Source: Tipula vernalis (Eukaryota > Arthropoda > Insecta > Diptera > Tipulidae). From it: a stretch of 64,000 nucleotides of DNA. Positions within the stretch are counted from its first letter, which is position 1, and every line of letters starts with the position of its first letter. Shown in pieces: positions 42,731 through 53,110 of this stretch. The DNA is taken from positions 135,945,241-136,009,240 of the forward strand of contig OY282559.1 of assembly GCA_958295665.1 (NCBI GenBank), in the 5' to 3' direction. Both the position numbers and the translations under genes were made by a program. Below the pieces are notes generated by a model. The model did not search any database and was not told the DNA's origin. It saw only the letters and a list, made by a program, of their open reading frames with translations.

Positions 42731-45592
42731 GATCACCTCATGAGGTTTCAGTCATTAAAATATATTAGAGTTGATTGTATTGAAACATACCAGTGATCTG
42801 TACAAAGTTCATATGAATCATATTTTAAACATTAACATAAAATAGTTAGTTAAACCCTAAACATTTCATAGGGATGCTCACAATATGTCTAGACATTTTT
42901 CATCCACCATTTTTGACCCCACCAACCTTAGTATGATTAATAACATCAATTCTAAATAAAGAAGATGATCTAATATTTTGTCCAGTCTAAAAATTATTAA
43001 TATAATCTGTCAATAAAATATTTTCGAACGATCGCCTTCAACAAAATTACTTTCCAGGGAGTCTCACACCACCAACGATAATTCATATACATCATGACTA
43101 TTGTATTTCAATTCTAAGAAATCAAATCTTTTCATAAAAATCTACTAATTCATGTTTTGATAAATTCAATTAACACAAACATGTTGTCCACCACCAAAAA
43201 TCATGGTACTCTAAGAAGGGGTCAGTCATTAAGATCAAATCGATCTTGGATATAATAAAAAAAATAAAAAAATAGAAACTCATCATCCGCGCCTCATCAC
43301 CATTTTCATGTCTCGATATAAATATTATAGCGTATTGTACGTACGTACAGCTCCGATGTATTTAATAAGATTGACATGATGAACTCCACCTTTATTGTAT
43401 CCAAAACATTGGATCTTATCGTTTCTCTTGTATTATAATAATACAGAATAAATTTGTATTTTTTTGTGGTGTTACATGAGGAGGATATTAAAATATAGTT
43501 TTGGCTCGCCGCGCGCGGTGTGATAACCCTAAAACACTTGGTCTGCTATATATACAAACAATTTTTGGTAATTATTAAGGTACGAAAGGGTTAACAAACT
43601 ATTTTATAAATGTATACATACGTTTCATTCACAGAGTACCATACACACACTACAATCAAACAAACAAACGCGACGAGAAACGAAAAAGTTGTAATTTTGT
43701 TATGAATGAAACATAAGAAAACTTGTATTTACCATACAATGGACATTTAACTTTTGATAATTTTTTTTTTGTACATATATTCTTCGTCTTACAAAATAAT
43801 CATAATATAATATAAACATGATCATCATCACCCACGCATAACAACATAAAAATAAAAATTAATTTCATTCAAATACTGTCGATTATAATGTGATGATGAT
43901 GATCATCATCTCGACAACAACAGGCAAAAAACGCAACATGAATAGAAGAAAAAAAAAATTGTTTGAACGGGTTGGTCCAGACACGATCACAAAGATCACC
44001 ATCATCTTATAATTTAAAATGATCATAACAATGACTTTTTGTTTTCATTTTTTTTTTTTTTGCTTGTCGATCATATTTTTATTGATCATGTCATAAATTT
44101 GTTAATTTTGTATTCGTTGTTGTAAGATTTCTATTATTATTTTCTCATTATTATTTTAGTAAAGGTGTGTCCATACACAATTATTATATTATACAATAAT
44201 TCTTAGATGTATGAAATCGAAATGATCTCATTTTTTTTGTTTTTTTTTAGTATTTATTGAAACGATCGGTGATCATATATGTATGTACTTTTAATTAAAC
44301 GCACGATCGATCGGTTAATTGATCGGTCAATTACTATAAATAAAATGCATTACGAATTTTTTTTGTTCAGATAAATACGATCATTTGATCATGCCTGCAA
44401 AATGTAATTTTCCATTCAACAAATCAGCTCTTTAAAATAATAAAAATAAAAATATACAAAAATCCCGATAGCGATCTTACGAGTACGTATATATAAATAT
44501 TTTGATCAATTGAAATTCTGATAACAATAATGATGATGATTGGTAGTTCTATTCATGTTTAAATAAAATATATAACAATAATAATAGTCTTATTGCTGCT
44601 ACTATTCTTAAATTTTTTATTTTTTACTTTTTTTAAACATCTCAACAACTGCAAGATTGTACATAAAAAAATTCTTATCTTAACATTTCCATCTATCCTC
44701 CGTGTATAATATACATAAACAACAAAGATTTGATAGCTAGAAGAAAAAAAATTGTTTAAATTTTCAATTGATCCAACCGATCGATCGATCGGTCGGTCGA
44801 TCGATCCATCGACAAAACAAACATAAAACGTATTTTTTGCTTTATATTTCATTTTCCTTCGTTCAATGATCACAAATTTGTATATATACATAGGTACAAG
44901 ACACATAAACGAGATCAAAATTGGGATTCCGATTTGTTTATTAAATTTATTTTCTTAACAAGACTAAATCTATGGTTGGGTGATTGTTTGCTTATAGTAT
45001 GCGCGATCATAATATTTGATTGGAGATCTAATTTAACACATGAATTCGCTAGAAATGTTGATCAATTTTTGTCTATTTTGTGGTGCAGCAAAACAAATTC
45101 GTGATCTACTTGAAATAATTTTTTTTCTTTTTTTTTTTTTTTGGTTTGGTACGCAAATTGACGACATTAAAATTTTTAAAACGTTCGTGCTGCTAATAAA
45201 TTATTTAATTGGATTTTGCTTGGCTAAACAGAATTTAAAGTCTATGCTAAACGATCGGATTTTTTTTTTGGGGCAACCAAGCAATGACATTAGTTTCTGT
45301 GGAGTGCTGGTAATGTGTTCTTTTAGGCAAATTCGTTTAATTGAAAAAAATGTTTTCCTTATAGCAACAATGATTTTTAATTATACTTTAGAATCCCAAT
45401 TTCAGTTAGCTCCTTCATCGGTTCTTTTTAGTAACTGTAACCTCAGGATGATCAAAATTTCATTAGATAAAATCGTCAAGGCAAGTACGAGCTAGAAATC
45501 CGTTACCTAGAAATTAGGAGCATTATCGTAGTAACTCTTAATAAACATTGAGTCGAAATTCCAGGCAATTCTCTGAAAGTCGCCCATTAACT
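42731..45592. other. AT-rich DNA with GATC-palindrome clusters
   Basis: No gene supported. Tracts of GATGATGATGATCATCATC (about 43893), (CGAT)n (44303-44336 and 44776-44812) and many TGATCA words lie between 43.8 and 45.1 kb. The 151-codon frame at 45040-45495 is rich in Phe/Ile from T-runs and not convincing. Confidence 0.5.
44776..44812. repeat. (CGAT)n-type palindromic tract
   Basis: CCGATCGATCGATCGGTCGG followed by TCGATCGATCCATCGAC. Related shorter tract at 44303-44336. It can form cruciform-like hairpins. Confidence 0.8.
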
Positions 45593-45596
45593 GCTT
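45593..45596. repeat. Target-site duplication GCTT, left copy
   Basis: GCTT precedes the 5' LTR and is repeated at 50280-50283 after the 3' LTR; a 4-bp duplication fits Gypsy integrases. Confidence 0.7.
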
Positions 45597-45814
45597 TGTG
45601 GCGACAGCACATCTTATCAATATACAGTGGATGTACTTTATTAGTGTAAAGAAACGAACGCTTACATCCAACGATTTATTTCATATTATTGTATACATTT
45701 TTTCACTCTCTTTCTCATTTTTGTTTGTTGAAGGAGTAATGTACCGTTCTTGATAGAAGGTTTTAAACATATTCGTGTAACAAGCTAAATTAATATTTCG
45801 AACCAACGCCCACA
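45597..45814 (+). repeat. 5' LTR (218 bp)
   Basis: Starts TGTGGCGACAGCACATC and ends CGCCCACA. Compared with the 3' LTR it lacks two blocks, about 24 bp after TTGATAGAAG and about 57 bp after AACAAGCTAA, which account for the 80-bp difference in length. Polymerase II start and polyadenylation signals should lie here, but the A-rich block with AATAAA is in the part this copy has lost. Confidence 0.9.
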
Positions 45815-45817
45815 AAT

Positions 45818-45836
45818 TGGTGACCTACGACGTGAA
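45818..45836 (+). promoter_or_regulatory. Primer-binding site, decayed tRNA-Trp type
   Basis: TGGTGACCTACGACGTGAA starts 3 nt after the 5' LTR. It matches the complement of the tRNA-Trp 3' end except for a substitution plus one inserted base and the last base. Compare the perfect version at 12284. Confidence 0.75.
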
Positions 45837-45979
45837 TTAAAACATAAATTAGTGTGGCATATTAATTAAATAGTGAAAAGATTTAAAAAAAATTATTCGG
45901 AACAAAACTTTATTTTGCGACCGAATAATTTTTTGGTTAAGCACATTTTTTGCAAGCATATGTGTCAATTGCAATTACA

Positions 45980-46350
45980 ATGGTGAAAGACGAAGAAAAC
46001 CAAGTCATTCAAAATGTGTCAGTACCACCATTTTGGAAGAAAGAAGTGGAAATTTGGTTCCAACAGGTGGAGGCACAATTCGTACATCATTAAAAAGACG
46101 ATATCAAATTGTATACGTTACAGACAGTGGTCGATACAAACATATTATCGCAAGTGAACGCGGCGGTCATTAAAAAAATCATTAATGAAAAGGAACGCAG
46201 TTTCGGAGCATACGAAATACAAACCTTTGCTCGAAGGTATCCAGCTGGGTGATAAAAAGCATCTCTTCTCAATGAAATGCGCGCACTGGGGGAGAAAAAA
46301 TTACTAACGAGTTAATAAAACAAATGTGGTTACAACGGTTACCATCGAAA
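45980..46350 (+). pseudogene. CsRn1-type Gag, first part
   Basis: Starts MVKDEENQVIQNVSVPPFWK and continues KEVEIWFQQVEAQFVHH, the conserved N-terminal block of this Gag type. A TAA then interrupts, and the frame goes on as KDDIKLYTLQTVVDTNILSQ and VNAAVIKKIINEKERSFGAY. Later KASLLNEMRALGEKK and GYNGYHRKSE follow in shifted frames until the SINE at 46361. The start is chosen because it follows the leader and precedes the PPFW block. The protein would form the particle core. Confidence 0.75.
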
Positions 46351-46360
46351 ATCCGAAAGA
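46351..46360. repeat. SINE target-site duplication, left copy
   Basis: ATCCGAAAGA, repeated with one change (ATCCGAATGA) at 46627-46636. Confidence 0.7.
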
Positions 46361-46626
46361 TTGTTTGTTTGTTTGTTTCTTGATTTATTTTTTACCGTCC
46401 TACTTTATGCCTGGAGTAGCCAAATCGAGGACGGGCGGCTACAGATCCGTCTTTGAAAACCACCTGCACATTGCATTGCTTCATGCCAACCTGTAGTGCT
46501 GACATGAAAGGTGGGTCGGCCCATTGATTCTACACTCTCAACAGGAGGTCATAGATGTGTTCAATCCCTTTTGCATCCTGCCCCTATAGGGATTCGAACC
46601 TGGTACCTACCGATCCACCCGCCGTG
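46361..46626 (-). mobile_element. tRNA-related SINE inserted in gag
   Basis: A 266-bp insertion on the minus strand. Its head (high coordinates) carries TGGATCGGTAGGTACCA and a perfect polymerase III B box, GGTTCGAATCCC (46600-46589). Its tail (low coordinates) is an (AAAC)n run, seen as TTGTTTGTTTGTTTG on the plus strand, preceded by AATAAATCAAG. A 10-bp target duplication with one mismatch flanks it. The A box is poor and close to the B box, so the tRNA part is probably shortened. It is far more GC-rich than its surroundings. The insertion splits the Gag text between the YHRKSE and NKQGFYSRHG segments. Confidence 0.8.
46589..46600 (-). promoter_or_regulatory. Polymerase III B box of SINE
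   Basis: GGTTCGAATCCC matches the consensus B box exactly, as in the T-arm of tRNA genes. Confidence 0.8.
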
Positions 46627-46636
46627 ATCCGAATGA

Positions 46637-46965
46637 CTGTGTCAACAAGCAAGGATTCTATTCACGTCATGGCTAAGGTGACGTGACTTCAGCGAGTCAA
46701 TTTTCGCCAGCAGCAAACGCTTCAAATTCTGCGTCATATATTAGGTTGCTAGAAACTAAAATACAAATTTTAACGCAACGGATCAATCAAATCGAAAGTC
46801 AGTATCGCTCACGATCCTGATCAAAACGGCGAAATGATGTAAAAGGAACGGCATCGGCTAGTTAACCAAAGTCCGAGAAGTGTTGATAAATACGGTGCTT
46901 CAGTCAGAAAATATTATCCACCGTGTAATTTCGAAGAGTTAGAAAAACTAATTACTAAATCACTT
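46637..46965 (+). pseudogene. CsRn1-type Gag, second part, and start of Pol
   Basis: After the SINE the plus strand reads VNKQGFYSRHG, then DVTSASQFSPAANAS and IRLLETKIQILTQRINQIES, the Gag C-terminal coiled region. No CCHC zinc knuckle is seen, although one-knuckle Gags occur in the clade, so it may be lost. CNFEELEKLITKSLGEVQVD near 46925 leads into the protease. Confidence 0.6.
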
Positions 46966-47200
46966 GGGGAGGTGCAAGTGGATGAACAAACGTTTTTAAA
47001 TCGACTGTACGTCTCTGATCATTCGACAAATGTAAGATTTTTGATCGATACTGGCGCTAATGTGTCCATTATGCCTCCTAATGGAAAAGAAAAGCTGCGC
47101 CCGAATTCTTCAAAATTTGTGTATGCTGCAAATGGTTCCCAAATTAATATGTATGGGAAAAAAGATTATTGCTAAACTTCGGTCTTCTTAGATAATTTAT
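46966..47200 (+). pseudogene. CsRn1-type aspartic protease
   Basis: 67 codons from 46972: EQTFLNRLYVSDHSTNVRFL then IDTGANVSIMPPN, an intact Asp-Thr-Gly active site. KFVYAANGSQINMYGKK follows as the flap. The frame stops at 47175 and resumes as WNFIIADVNKPIIGIDFI in the next frame, with the GxDF block at the protease end. Confidence 0.85.
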
Positions 47201-48100
47201 GTGGAACTTCATAATCGCAGACGTAAATAAACCAATCATTGGTATAGATTTCATCACGCATTATAACTTATTGATCGACATGAGTGGTGAAAAGTTAATA
47301 GATGGTATAACAAAGTTATCTATTGAGGGATTCACTTTATCTGATAAAACATTCGGCATAGCGAAGAGAAATATTACCCATCACATTATTACAAAAGAAT
47401 CACCAGTTTTTTCTCGACCGAGAAGACTTTCACCAGATAAATTAGAGGCAGCAATAGCCGAATTTGAATATATGATGCAGCAAGGCATATGCAGGCCATC
47501 AAGCACTAATTGGGCCTCACCACTTCATATGGTCCGAAAACAGAACGGAGATTGGTGCCCATGCGTCGACTACCGAAACTTAATTTAATCACCACACCTG
47601 ACAGGTATCCCATACCGTGTATTCAGGACTTTGCAAGTATTTTGCACGGTAAAACGATTTTTTCAACTATTGATTTGCAAAGAGCATTTCAGCAAGTTCC
47701 GGTCGAGCCTGCTGATATAACAAAGACGGCTATAACAACACCGTTTGGCTTCTTTGAGTTCGTGTTTATGCCATTTGGTTTACGAAACGCTGCCCAGACG
47801 CAACAACGTTTGATAAATAAAATACTGCAAGGATTAAATTTGGTATTCCCGTACATTGACGATATTGCGATTGCGTCAAAATCTTTAGACGAGCACAAAC
47901 AGCACTTACAAATTGCGTTTGAACGCCTTCGAGAATTTCAACTTAACATCAATTTCGCGAAATGTAATTTCGGCAAAACGGAATTACAATTCCTAGGCCA
48001 CCTCGTCACAGAAAGGGGAATAACACCGTTGCCAGAAAAGGTCGAGGCCATTCCAAATTATCAACAGCCAAAAGTTGCACAAGAATAAAGTTGCACAAGA
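47199..48100 (+). pseudogene. CsRn1-type reverse transcriptase
   Basis: The first frame (47199-47588) carries IIGIDFITHYNLLIDMSGEK, then IVFSRPRRLSP-type linker and [20 protein letters not shown], the fingers. An indel near 47560 moves reading to 47580-48088: [40 protein letters not shown] (motif A Asp), [38 protein letters not shown] (YIDD box) and [20 protein letters not shown]. Motifs A and C are therefore intact. A stop at 48086 ends the frame just before the connection. Confidence 0.9.
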
Positions 48101-48192
48101 AGAGGTTTCTGGCGATGATAAATTTCTACCTACGATTTATCCCACATGCAGTAGAGAATCAGATGATTCTCTAAAATATAGTTAAGAGAAAC

Positions 48193-48720
48193 ATGAAGCG
48201 CGACCAAACACCGATTAACTGGACTGAGGAATACAGTTTGGCATTCCAACGGTGTAAAGAGGACTCGATCAACGCTACCATCTTAGCACATCCAACAAAA
48301 AATGGTGAATTTCAACTAGTCGTAGATGCGTCAGATTTAGCCATAGGAGCGGTGATTCATCAAGTAAATAAAAGTGGTGAGCCAGAGCCTCTGGGGTTCT
48401 TTTCTAAAGCACTTCCACTAACAAAACAATGTTATAGTACATACGATCGCGAACTGGAAGCTATGTATCGAGCGGTAGTCCATTTCTGACATATCCTGGA
48501 AGGTCGTCAATTTTGCATTTACACGGATCACAAGCCGTTGATTTTGGCATTTAAAAAAAAAAAAGCGACAAATCATCACCACGTCAAGTGCGGTATTTGG
48601 ACTATATTAGCCAGGTCACGATGGTCATACGGTATATTGTCAGGTTAAACAACAGCGTCGCAGATTTCTTATCCAGGACAGATGTAATTGCTGAAATTGA
48701 GATCGACTTCGAAAGTATCA
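48193..48720 (+). pseudogene. CsRn1-type RNase H
   Basis: WTEEYSLAFQRCKEDSINAT, then FQLVVDASDLAIGAVIHQVN (first Asp), LGFFSKALPLTKQCYSTYDR and ELEAMYRAVVHF (catalytic Glu). A TGA at 48487 interrupts, followed in frame by ILEGRQFCIYTDHKPLILAF (third Asp). An A-run near 48550 shifts the frame before the RQVRYLDYI-like and VADFLSRTD blocks. All catalytic acids are visible. Confidence 0.85.
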
Positions 48721-48799
48721 AGTAAAGTCACAAAGTGTTGATGCCGAAATCAAATCAATTATTAATGGCACAGTAACGGGGACAACAATATCACTCAGT

Positions 48800-49660
48800 T
48801 TGGTCACAATACCAGGCTCATCATCGCAGATCTACTGTGACATAGCAAATAATTGTATCCGATCTTTCATCACTGCTGAGTATAGACGTCAAATAACGAA
48901 GAAACTACATAATTTGACGCATCCGGGTGTTAGAGGAACAACAAAGTTGGTTGCGGAGCGATTCGTTTGGCCAGCCATGAATCGGGATTGTAAAAATTTT
49001 GTTCACACGTGTTTTCAGTGTCATTGAACAAAGATTCATCGTCATATCAAAACACAAATTTCTTCATACGTCACTCCAACCGAACGTTTTCAACACATAA
49101 ATAACGATTTGATTGGGTCATTGCCTCCGTCAGCAAATAATCAGTATTGTTTAACAATAAAAGATAGGTTGACGCGATGGCCTACTGCTATTCCTATTCC
49201 TGATATAACGGCAGAAACGGTAGCTATCAATTTGATATCTGGATGGATACAAAACTTCGGAGTACCAGAGAAAATTTCAAGTGATCTTGTTAGACAGTTT
49301 GAGTCCCAGTTATTTAGGGAATTGAACCAAACATTAGGTATTAAACATCTAAGAACGACACCATACCATTCACAAGCTAATGCGGTAATAGAGAGGTGCC
49401 ATATAACCCTTACGTTTGCAGTGAAGCGTCAATAGAGGAATGATTGGGTGAAGCTGTTGCCAACAATTTTATTGGGATTAAGATTGTACTTCAAAGAAGA
49501 TATTGGTGCCTCACCTGCTGAGCTTATATACGTAACAACTCTTCGAATACCGGGAGAATTTTTTACTCCTGGCCAGTCAGGCTTAACCGAAACATCATAT
49601 GAGTCAGATTCGACCAACAGTTATAGACCACCACGATACAAGTTAAGTATTTATTAAAAA
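48800..49660 (+). pseudogene. CsRn1-type integrase
   Basis: KLHNLTHPGVRGTTKLVAER and FVWPAMNRDCKNFVHTCFQC form the HHCC zinc finger. After a stop at 49025, [20 protein letters not shown] and [20 protein letters not shown] give the core. Relatives have D(I/L)VGPLP with the first Asp, kept here in NDLIGSLP. The second Asp block is [13 protein letters not shown] (TDRGxQFxS in relatives). The Glu is in [13 protein letters not shown] stop at 49433 precedes LPTILLGLRLYFKEDIGASP, AELIYVTTLRIPGEFFTP and the C-terminal tail. There is no chromodomain. Confidence 0.85.
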
Positions 49661-49981
49661 ACATTTGATAAATTGTACGCACGTTTTTGTCAGAGCCAAC
49701 AGAGTCCGAACTCCATTACAAAGTCCGTATGATGGACCATTTGAGATACTGGAGCGGAATGATAAATATTTTGTGTAAAGTATAAACGGTAAAAGTGCAA
49801 AAATAATAATCGACAGAGTGAATAGACTAACAGAAACCGTAACAACCAGCACAAGCCAGTTCCAACCTTCTGTTCCGAAATCAACTGATTTGAGCAATGT
49901 AACACAGACACTGACAACCAAAGCTACCAGAACTGGCAGAAGAGTGATTTTGCCCAGGCGTTTCCTCTAGAGCCAGAGTGG

Positions 49982-50279
49982 TGTGGCGACAGCACATCGT
50001 ATCAATATACAGTGGCTGTACTGTATTAGCGTAAAGACATGAACGCTTACATCCAACGATTTATTTCATATTATTGTATATATTTTCTCACTCTCTTTCT
50101 CATTTTTTTTGTTGAAGAAGTAATGTACCGTTCTTGATAGAAGAAGTTTTCTCTTTGTGCATGGTGGTTTTAGACATCTTCGTGTAACAAGCTAATGTAA
50201 ACTAAAAAAGTATAATCAATAAAATATTGTTAATCAACAAATCAATTGTTTAAATTAATATTTCGAACCAACGCCCACA
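49982..50279 (+). repeat. 3' LTR (298 bp)
   Basis: Full-length partner of 45597-45814. Begins TGTGGCGACAGCACATC, contains CTTTGTGCATGGTGG and TATAATCAATAAAATATTG (a polyadenylation-signal-like AATAAA), and ends CGCCCACA before GCTT. Differences from the 5' LTR besides its deletions are about a dozen substitutions, so the insertion is old. Confidence 0.9.
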
Positions 50280-50283
50280 GCTT
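50280..50283. repeat. Target-site duplication GCTT, right copy
   Basis: Partner of 45593-45596. Confidence 0.7.
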
Positions 50284-51284
50284 CATCCATATAGTTGCTC
50301 AGTTCAGGGTCACCAAAAAAAAAACAAATCATGCAATCTCCCTGATTAGCTTACTACTAATAAAAAAACAACCAAGATTATGATGTAACGGAAATGGCCT
50401 TAGACATCTTGGATAATGTAATTATAGCGTAGGCATTAGGTATAAGTATCTGGGGGCTTATACGAAAATCGGAAGATATCCAGATCTCACGTAGCAAATA
50501 TGACCACCACATTTGAACAAATATTTTTTCATCAAATCTTTTCCACGTGTGAACAACGCGTTAAGACACTCAGACAAGTGGTTCTGTTTGTTTGCTCGTA
50601 TTTGCTGGTACAAGTAAACATTTTTGAACGCATAACGATCGTCAAGCTTCAATCTTTTTTAATTATCACTTTCATTTTCACGGATCACCATCTCCGACCC
50701 ACTTTCTTCTTCTATGTTCATTTGTCAATAAATTTTTTGTATACGTTCGAGGTCAGTAAGTACATACCAGACACAATGACAGCCAATTCGCCTTCTACAT
50801 AACAACAATATTGTGCTCATGCTAAATGGTTTGATCTCGTTATGATGAGACCAAAAACAAGTCGAAGTCGAACACCTTGTCCAAATTTGGTTATAAGTAC
50901 CTTATACATTTGGTTATCTGTCGGATTCTTGTTGATCTTCTTCTAAAAATAAAAGAAATCATTCATGTCGACTCTTAATGATTAAACGTTCATTGTAAAT
51001 ACCATTCTTTTCCTTGATAAGCCGTGAAAGTTGTAATGTATCTTACGTTCCTGTTTAAGCAGGTTTTTAAAAGAGACCGCTAGCGATGTTTCTGAATTTG
51101 GTTTCCAGCACTATACTTAAAATATTAATTATTGCAGTGGCCCAAAACAATGATGTATTCCATTTTGATTCCGTAACCAATGGCACATGCACAATTTCAT
51201 TGACGTGCGATTGGAAAATAACACAGGGCTACAAAATGAAATCGAGGTGGAGCATCTCTGAGCTTAGTTGACCCAGTGTGACCC
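50284..51284. other. Unassigned spacer
   Basis: Frames of 100 codons (50500-50802, plus) and 64 codons (50652-50458, minus; NVYLYQQIRANKQNHLSECL) overlap and are not recognised. The minus-strand text looks more protein-like, but no neighbour supports it. Confidence 0.4.
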
Positions 51285-51425
51285 ATCACGTCTAGATAAA
51301 GGTCAAATGAAGGTCAAACACCTTAATTAGATACGCTTTGAGCTTTTAGTTAAAGTAACCTCTGGAGGTCATTTGGTAGTCATCTGTAGGTCAAATCCTT
51401 CTTTTGAATCTCTCAGCTGATATCT
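51285..51425 (-). repeat. Inverted copy of the 52.6-53.1 kb repeat
   Basis: Read on the minus strand it gives GATTCAAAAGAAGGATTTGACCTACAGATGA-like text (16-20-base words shared with 52953-53000), then CAAAGCGTATCT and TTAAGGTGTTTGACCTTCAT, matching 53030-53110. It lacks an internal block of about 50 bp. Confidence 0.75.
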
Positions 51426-51599
51426 AAGAAGAAGCTTGGCCTTTTCAGAGTCTAATGCTACAAATTCAAAGCACATTACAAAACATGTTTCAATATAGAT
51501 GTTAATGGAATGAGCAATTCTTGGACTCCGAAAATATTATGCGTCACTTGCCCCCTAAGAATCACAGGAAATAATAATAGACATTTGTTTTTCCTACGA

Positions 51600-52430
51600 T
51601 CTGGCGAGAGCCAGAAGATCATGACACTGATTGCTATTTCTGCTTGATAATACATTTGATCATAGATCAACCACCAGCCTATTTCTGCTTGACCATTCAG
51701 TAATCTTTAAAGAAGAATACAATAATCTCCACTATCTACTCGAAAAATTGAAGTACTTTTGTGACGATACTTATAAGTGGCAATTAGTTCGAGATTTGAA
51801 AATAATCAGTATTTTGTTAGGTCAACAAAGCGAAAACACAAAGTATCCATGTTTTATTTGGGAGTGAGACAATCACGCCCGAGAACAACATTATATAAAA
51901 AAGGACTGCCACTCAAGCAAGAATTTACTCCAGGATCTATGAACATTCTATAGAAGAGTCTCATTCCTTATTTAAACAGCTTATCAAAGCAATGAAACTT
52001 GCTTTCAAATTTCTGAAACAAACATCAATGAAGATGTTTTCGATCTCCCTCAAATAAGGGAACTGATGAAAGATGATGAATTTGAAATGTGAATGACAAC
52101 TAGTGAGATAGCAGCTTAGAGTTGTTGCAAAGAAATTAAAAAAAAAAATTCTTGTTAAATAGCAAAGATTACAAGAATATTGCCGACAGACTGTTCTGAC
52201 AGATTTCACCAAGACTTGAAAGACTTTGTACGCAAAAGAAAATCCCTTCGTACATCGTTTACGAACAAAAGAACACGTCACTTTTTGATTTGCTTTTGTG
52301 TACGAATCCACTACATATCTCCACAACTAAAAGAAATCCATTTTTCCGACCTGAACAGTACACAACGTCTGAACATAAATTTTGAATCAGAATTGATTCA
52401 TCACCAGCAGTTTTTTCCATAGCGCCAGCA
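51600..52430 (+). pseudogene. Remnant of an arthropod repeat-protein family
   Basis: Plus-strand text in several frames: CLFDNTFDHRSTTSL, LEKLKYFCDDTYKWQLVRDL, KIISILLGQQSENTKYPCFI then WE and, after a stop, DNHAREQHYIKK. Later come FDLPQIRELMKDDEFE and DCSDRFHQDLKD. In intact relatives these read ...DLKxIxxLLGxQxGxTKYPCFxCxWDSRAxxxHY..., ...PQIRxLMxDxxFE... and ...GERFHQDI.... This family recurs in many arthropod genomes and is probably transposon-derived; its biochemical role is unknown to me. Here Cys of CFLC is Ile and several stops occur. Inverted repeats flank it, which may be its transposon ends. Confidence 0.6.
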
Positions 52431-52554
52431 AAAACCTTTCAGAAATGGCCGAAATCAGCACATATGAACACACACACAGGCACCCATAGAAATATACGGA
52501 CACACACAGTACCTACATACAAGAATAGACACACGAACAGAAATCAGTGGGGTT

Positions 52555-53110
52555 AAAAAATTATATCATTAGAATTAAGGTGTTTGATTTCACCTTGACC
52601 CAAACGTGCTGTGATCATATATACCGGAATCGTGATCAGCGACCCCAAAAATTTAAAGATAACTGGTCCGAGACAAATTCCTAGCCGAAATATTAGCCGG
52701 AAGATATAATTAGAAGGATTTGACCTTCAGAGGTCAGTTTGACTGAAAGATCAAAGCGTATCTGGATGTAAAATTTACTGTTCTCTTAGAATCCGTGGTC
52801 AAAAAAATTATATCATTCCATCATTAAGGTGTTTGACCTTCATTTGACCTTGATCCATACGAGACAGGTCAGATGGACACCGGAATCGTGATCAACGACC
52901 TCCAAAACATAAAGGTCAACTGATCCGAGACCCATTCCTAGCCGAAATATTAGCCAAGAGATTCAAAAGTATGATTTGACCTACAGATGACCTTCAAATG
53001 ATCTCCAGAGGTCTCTTTGACTAAAAAGGTTAAAGCGTATCTGTACGTAAATTTCCTGTTTTCTATCCGGGGCCCAAAAAATTATGTCATTCGAATTAAG
53101 GTGTTTGACC
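52555..53110 (+). repeat. Tandem repeat, two ~250-273-bp units plus a partial
   Basis: AAAAAATTATATCATT followed by AATTAAGGTGTTTGA starts units near 52555, 52803 and 53076. Each unit includes ACCGGAATCGTGATCA, TTCCTAGCCGAAATATTAGC, GGATTTGACCT and CAAAGCGTATCTG. A third, inverted copy lies at 51285-51425, so the block brackets the pseudogene at 51.6-52.4 kb. Confidence 0.85.

Larger units (their letters stand above)
45597..50279 (+). mobile_element. CsRn1-type Ty3/Gypsy retrotransposon, both LTRs present
   Basis: 4,683 bp from TGTGGCGACAGCACAT to CGCCCACA, flanked by GCTT. It contains a tRNA-Trp-type primer site, Gag (PPFWKKEVEIWFQQVEAQF), protease, RT, RNase H and integrase in Gypsy order. 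This Gag wording together with a tRNA-Trp primer is characteristic of the CsRn1 clade. A SINE is inserted in gag and several frameshifts break pol, so it is not autonomous. There is no env-like frame between integrase and 3' LTR. Confidence 0.9.

Noticed and set aside
44559..44918. 119-codon minus-strand open frame
   Set aside because: Contains a repeat RPIDRS-type stretch that is only the (CGAT)n tract translated; not a gene.
45040..45495. 151-codon plus-strand open frame
   Set aside because: Rich in Phe, Ile and Leu from T-runs, no recognisable domain, lies in AT-rich low-complexity DNA.
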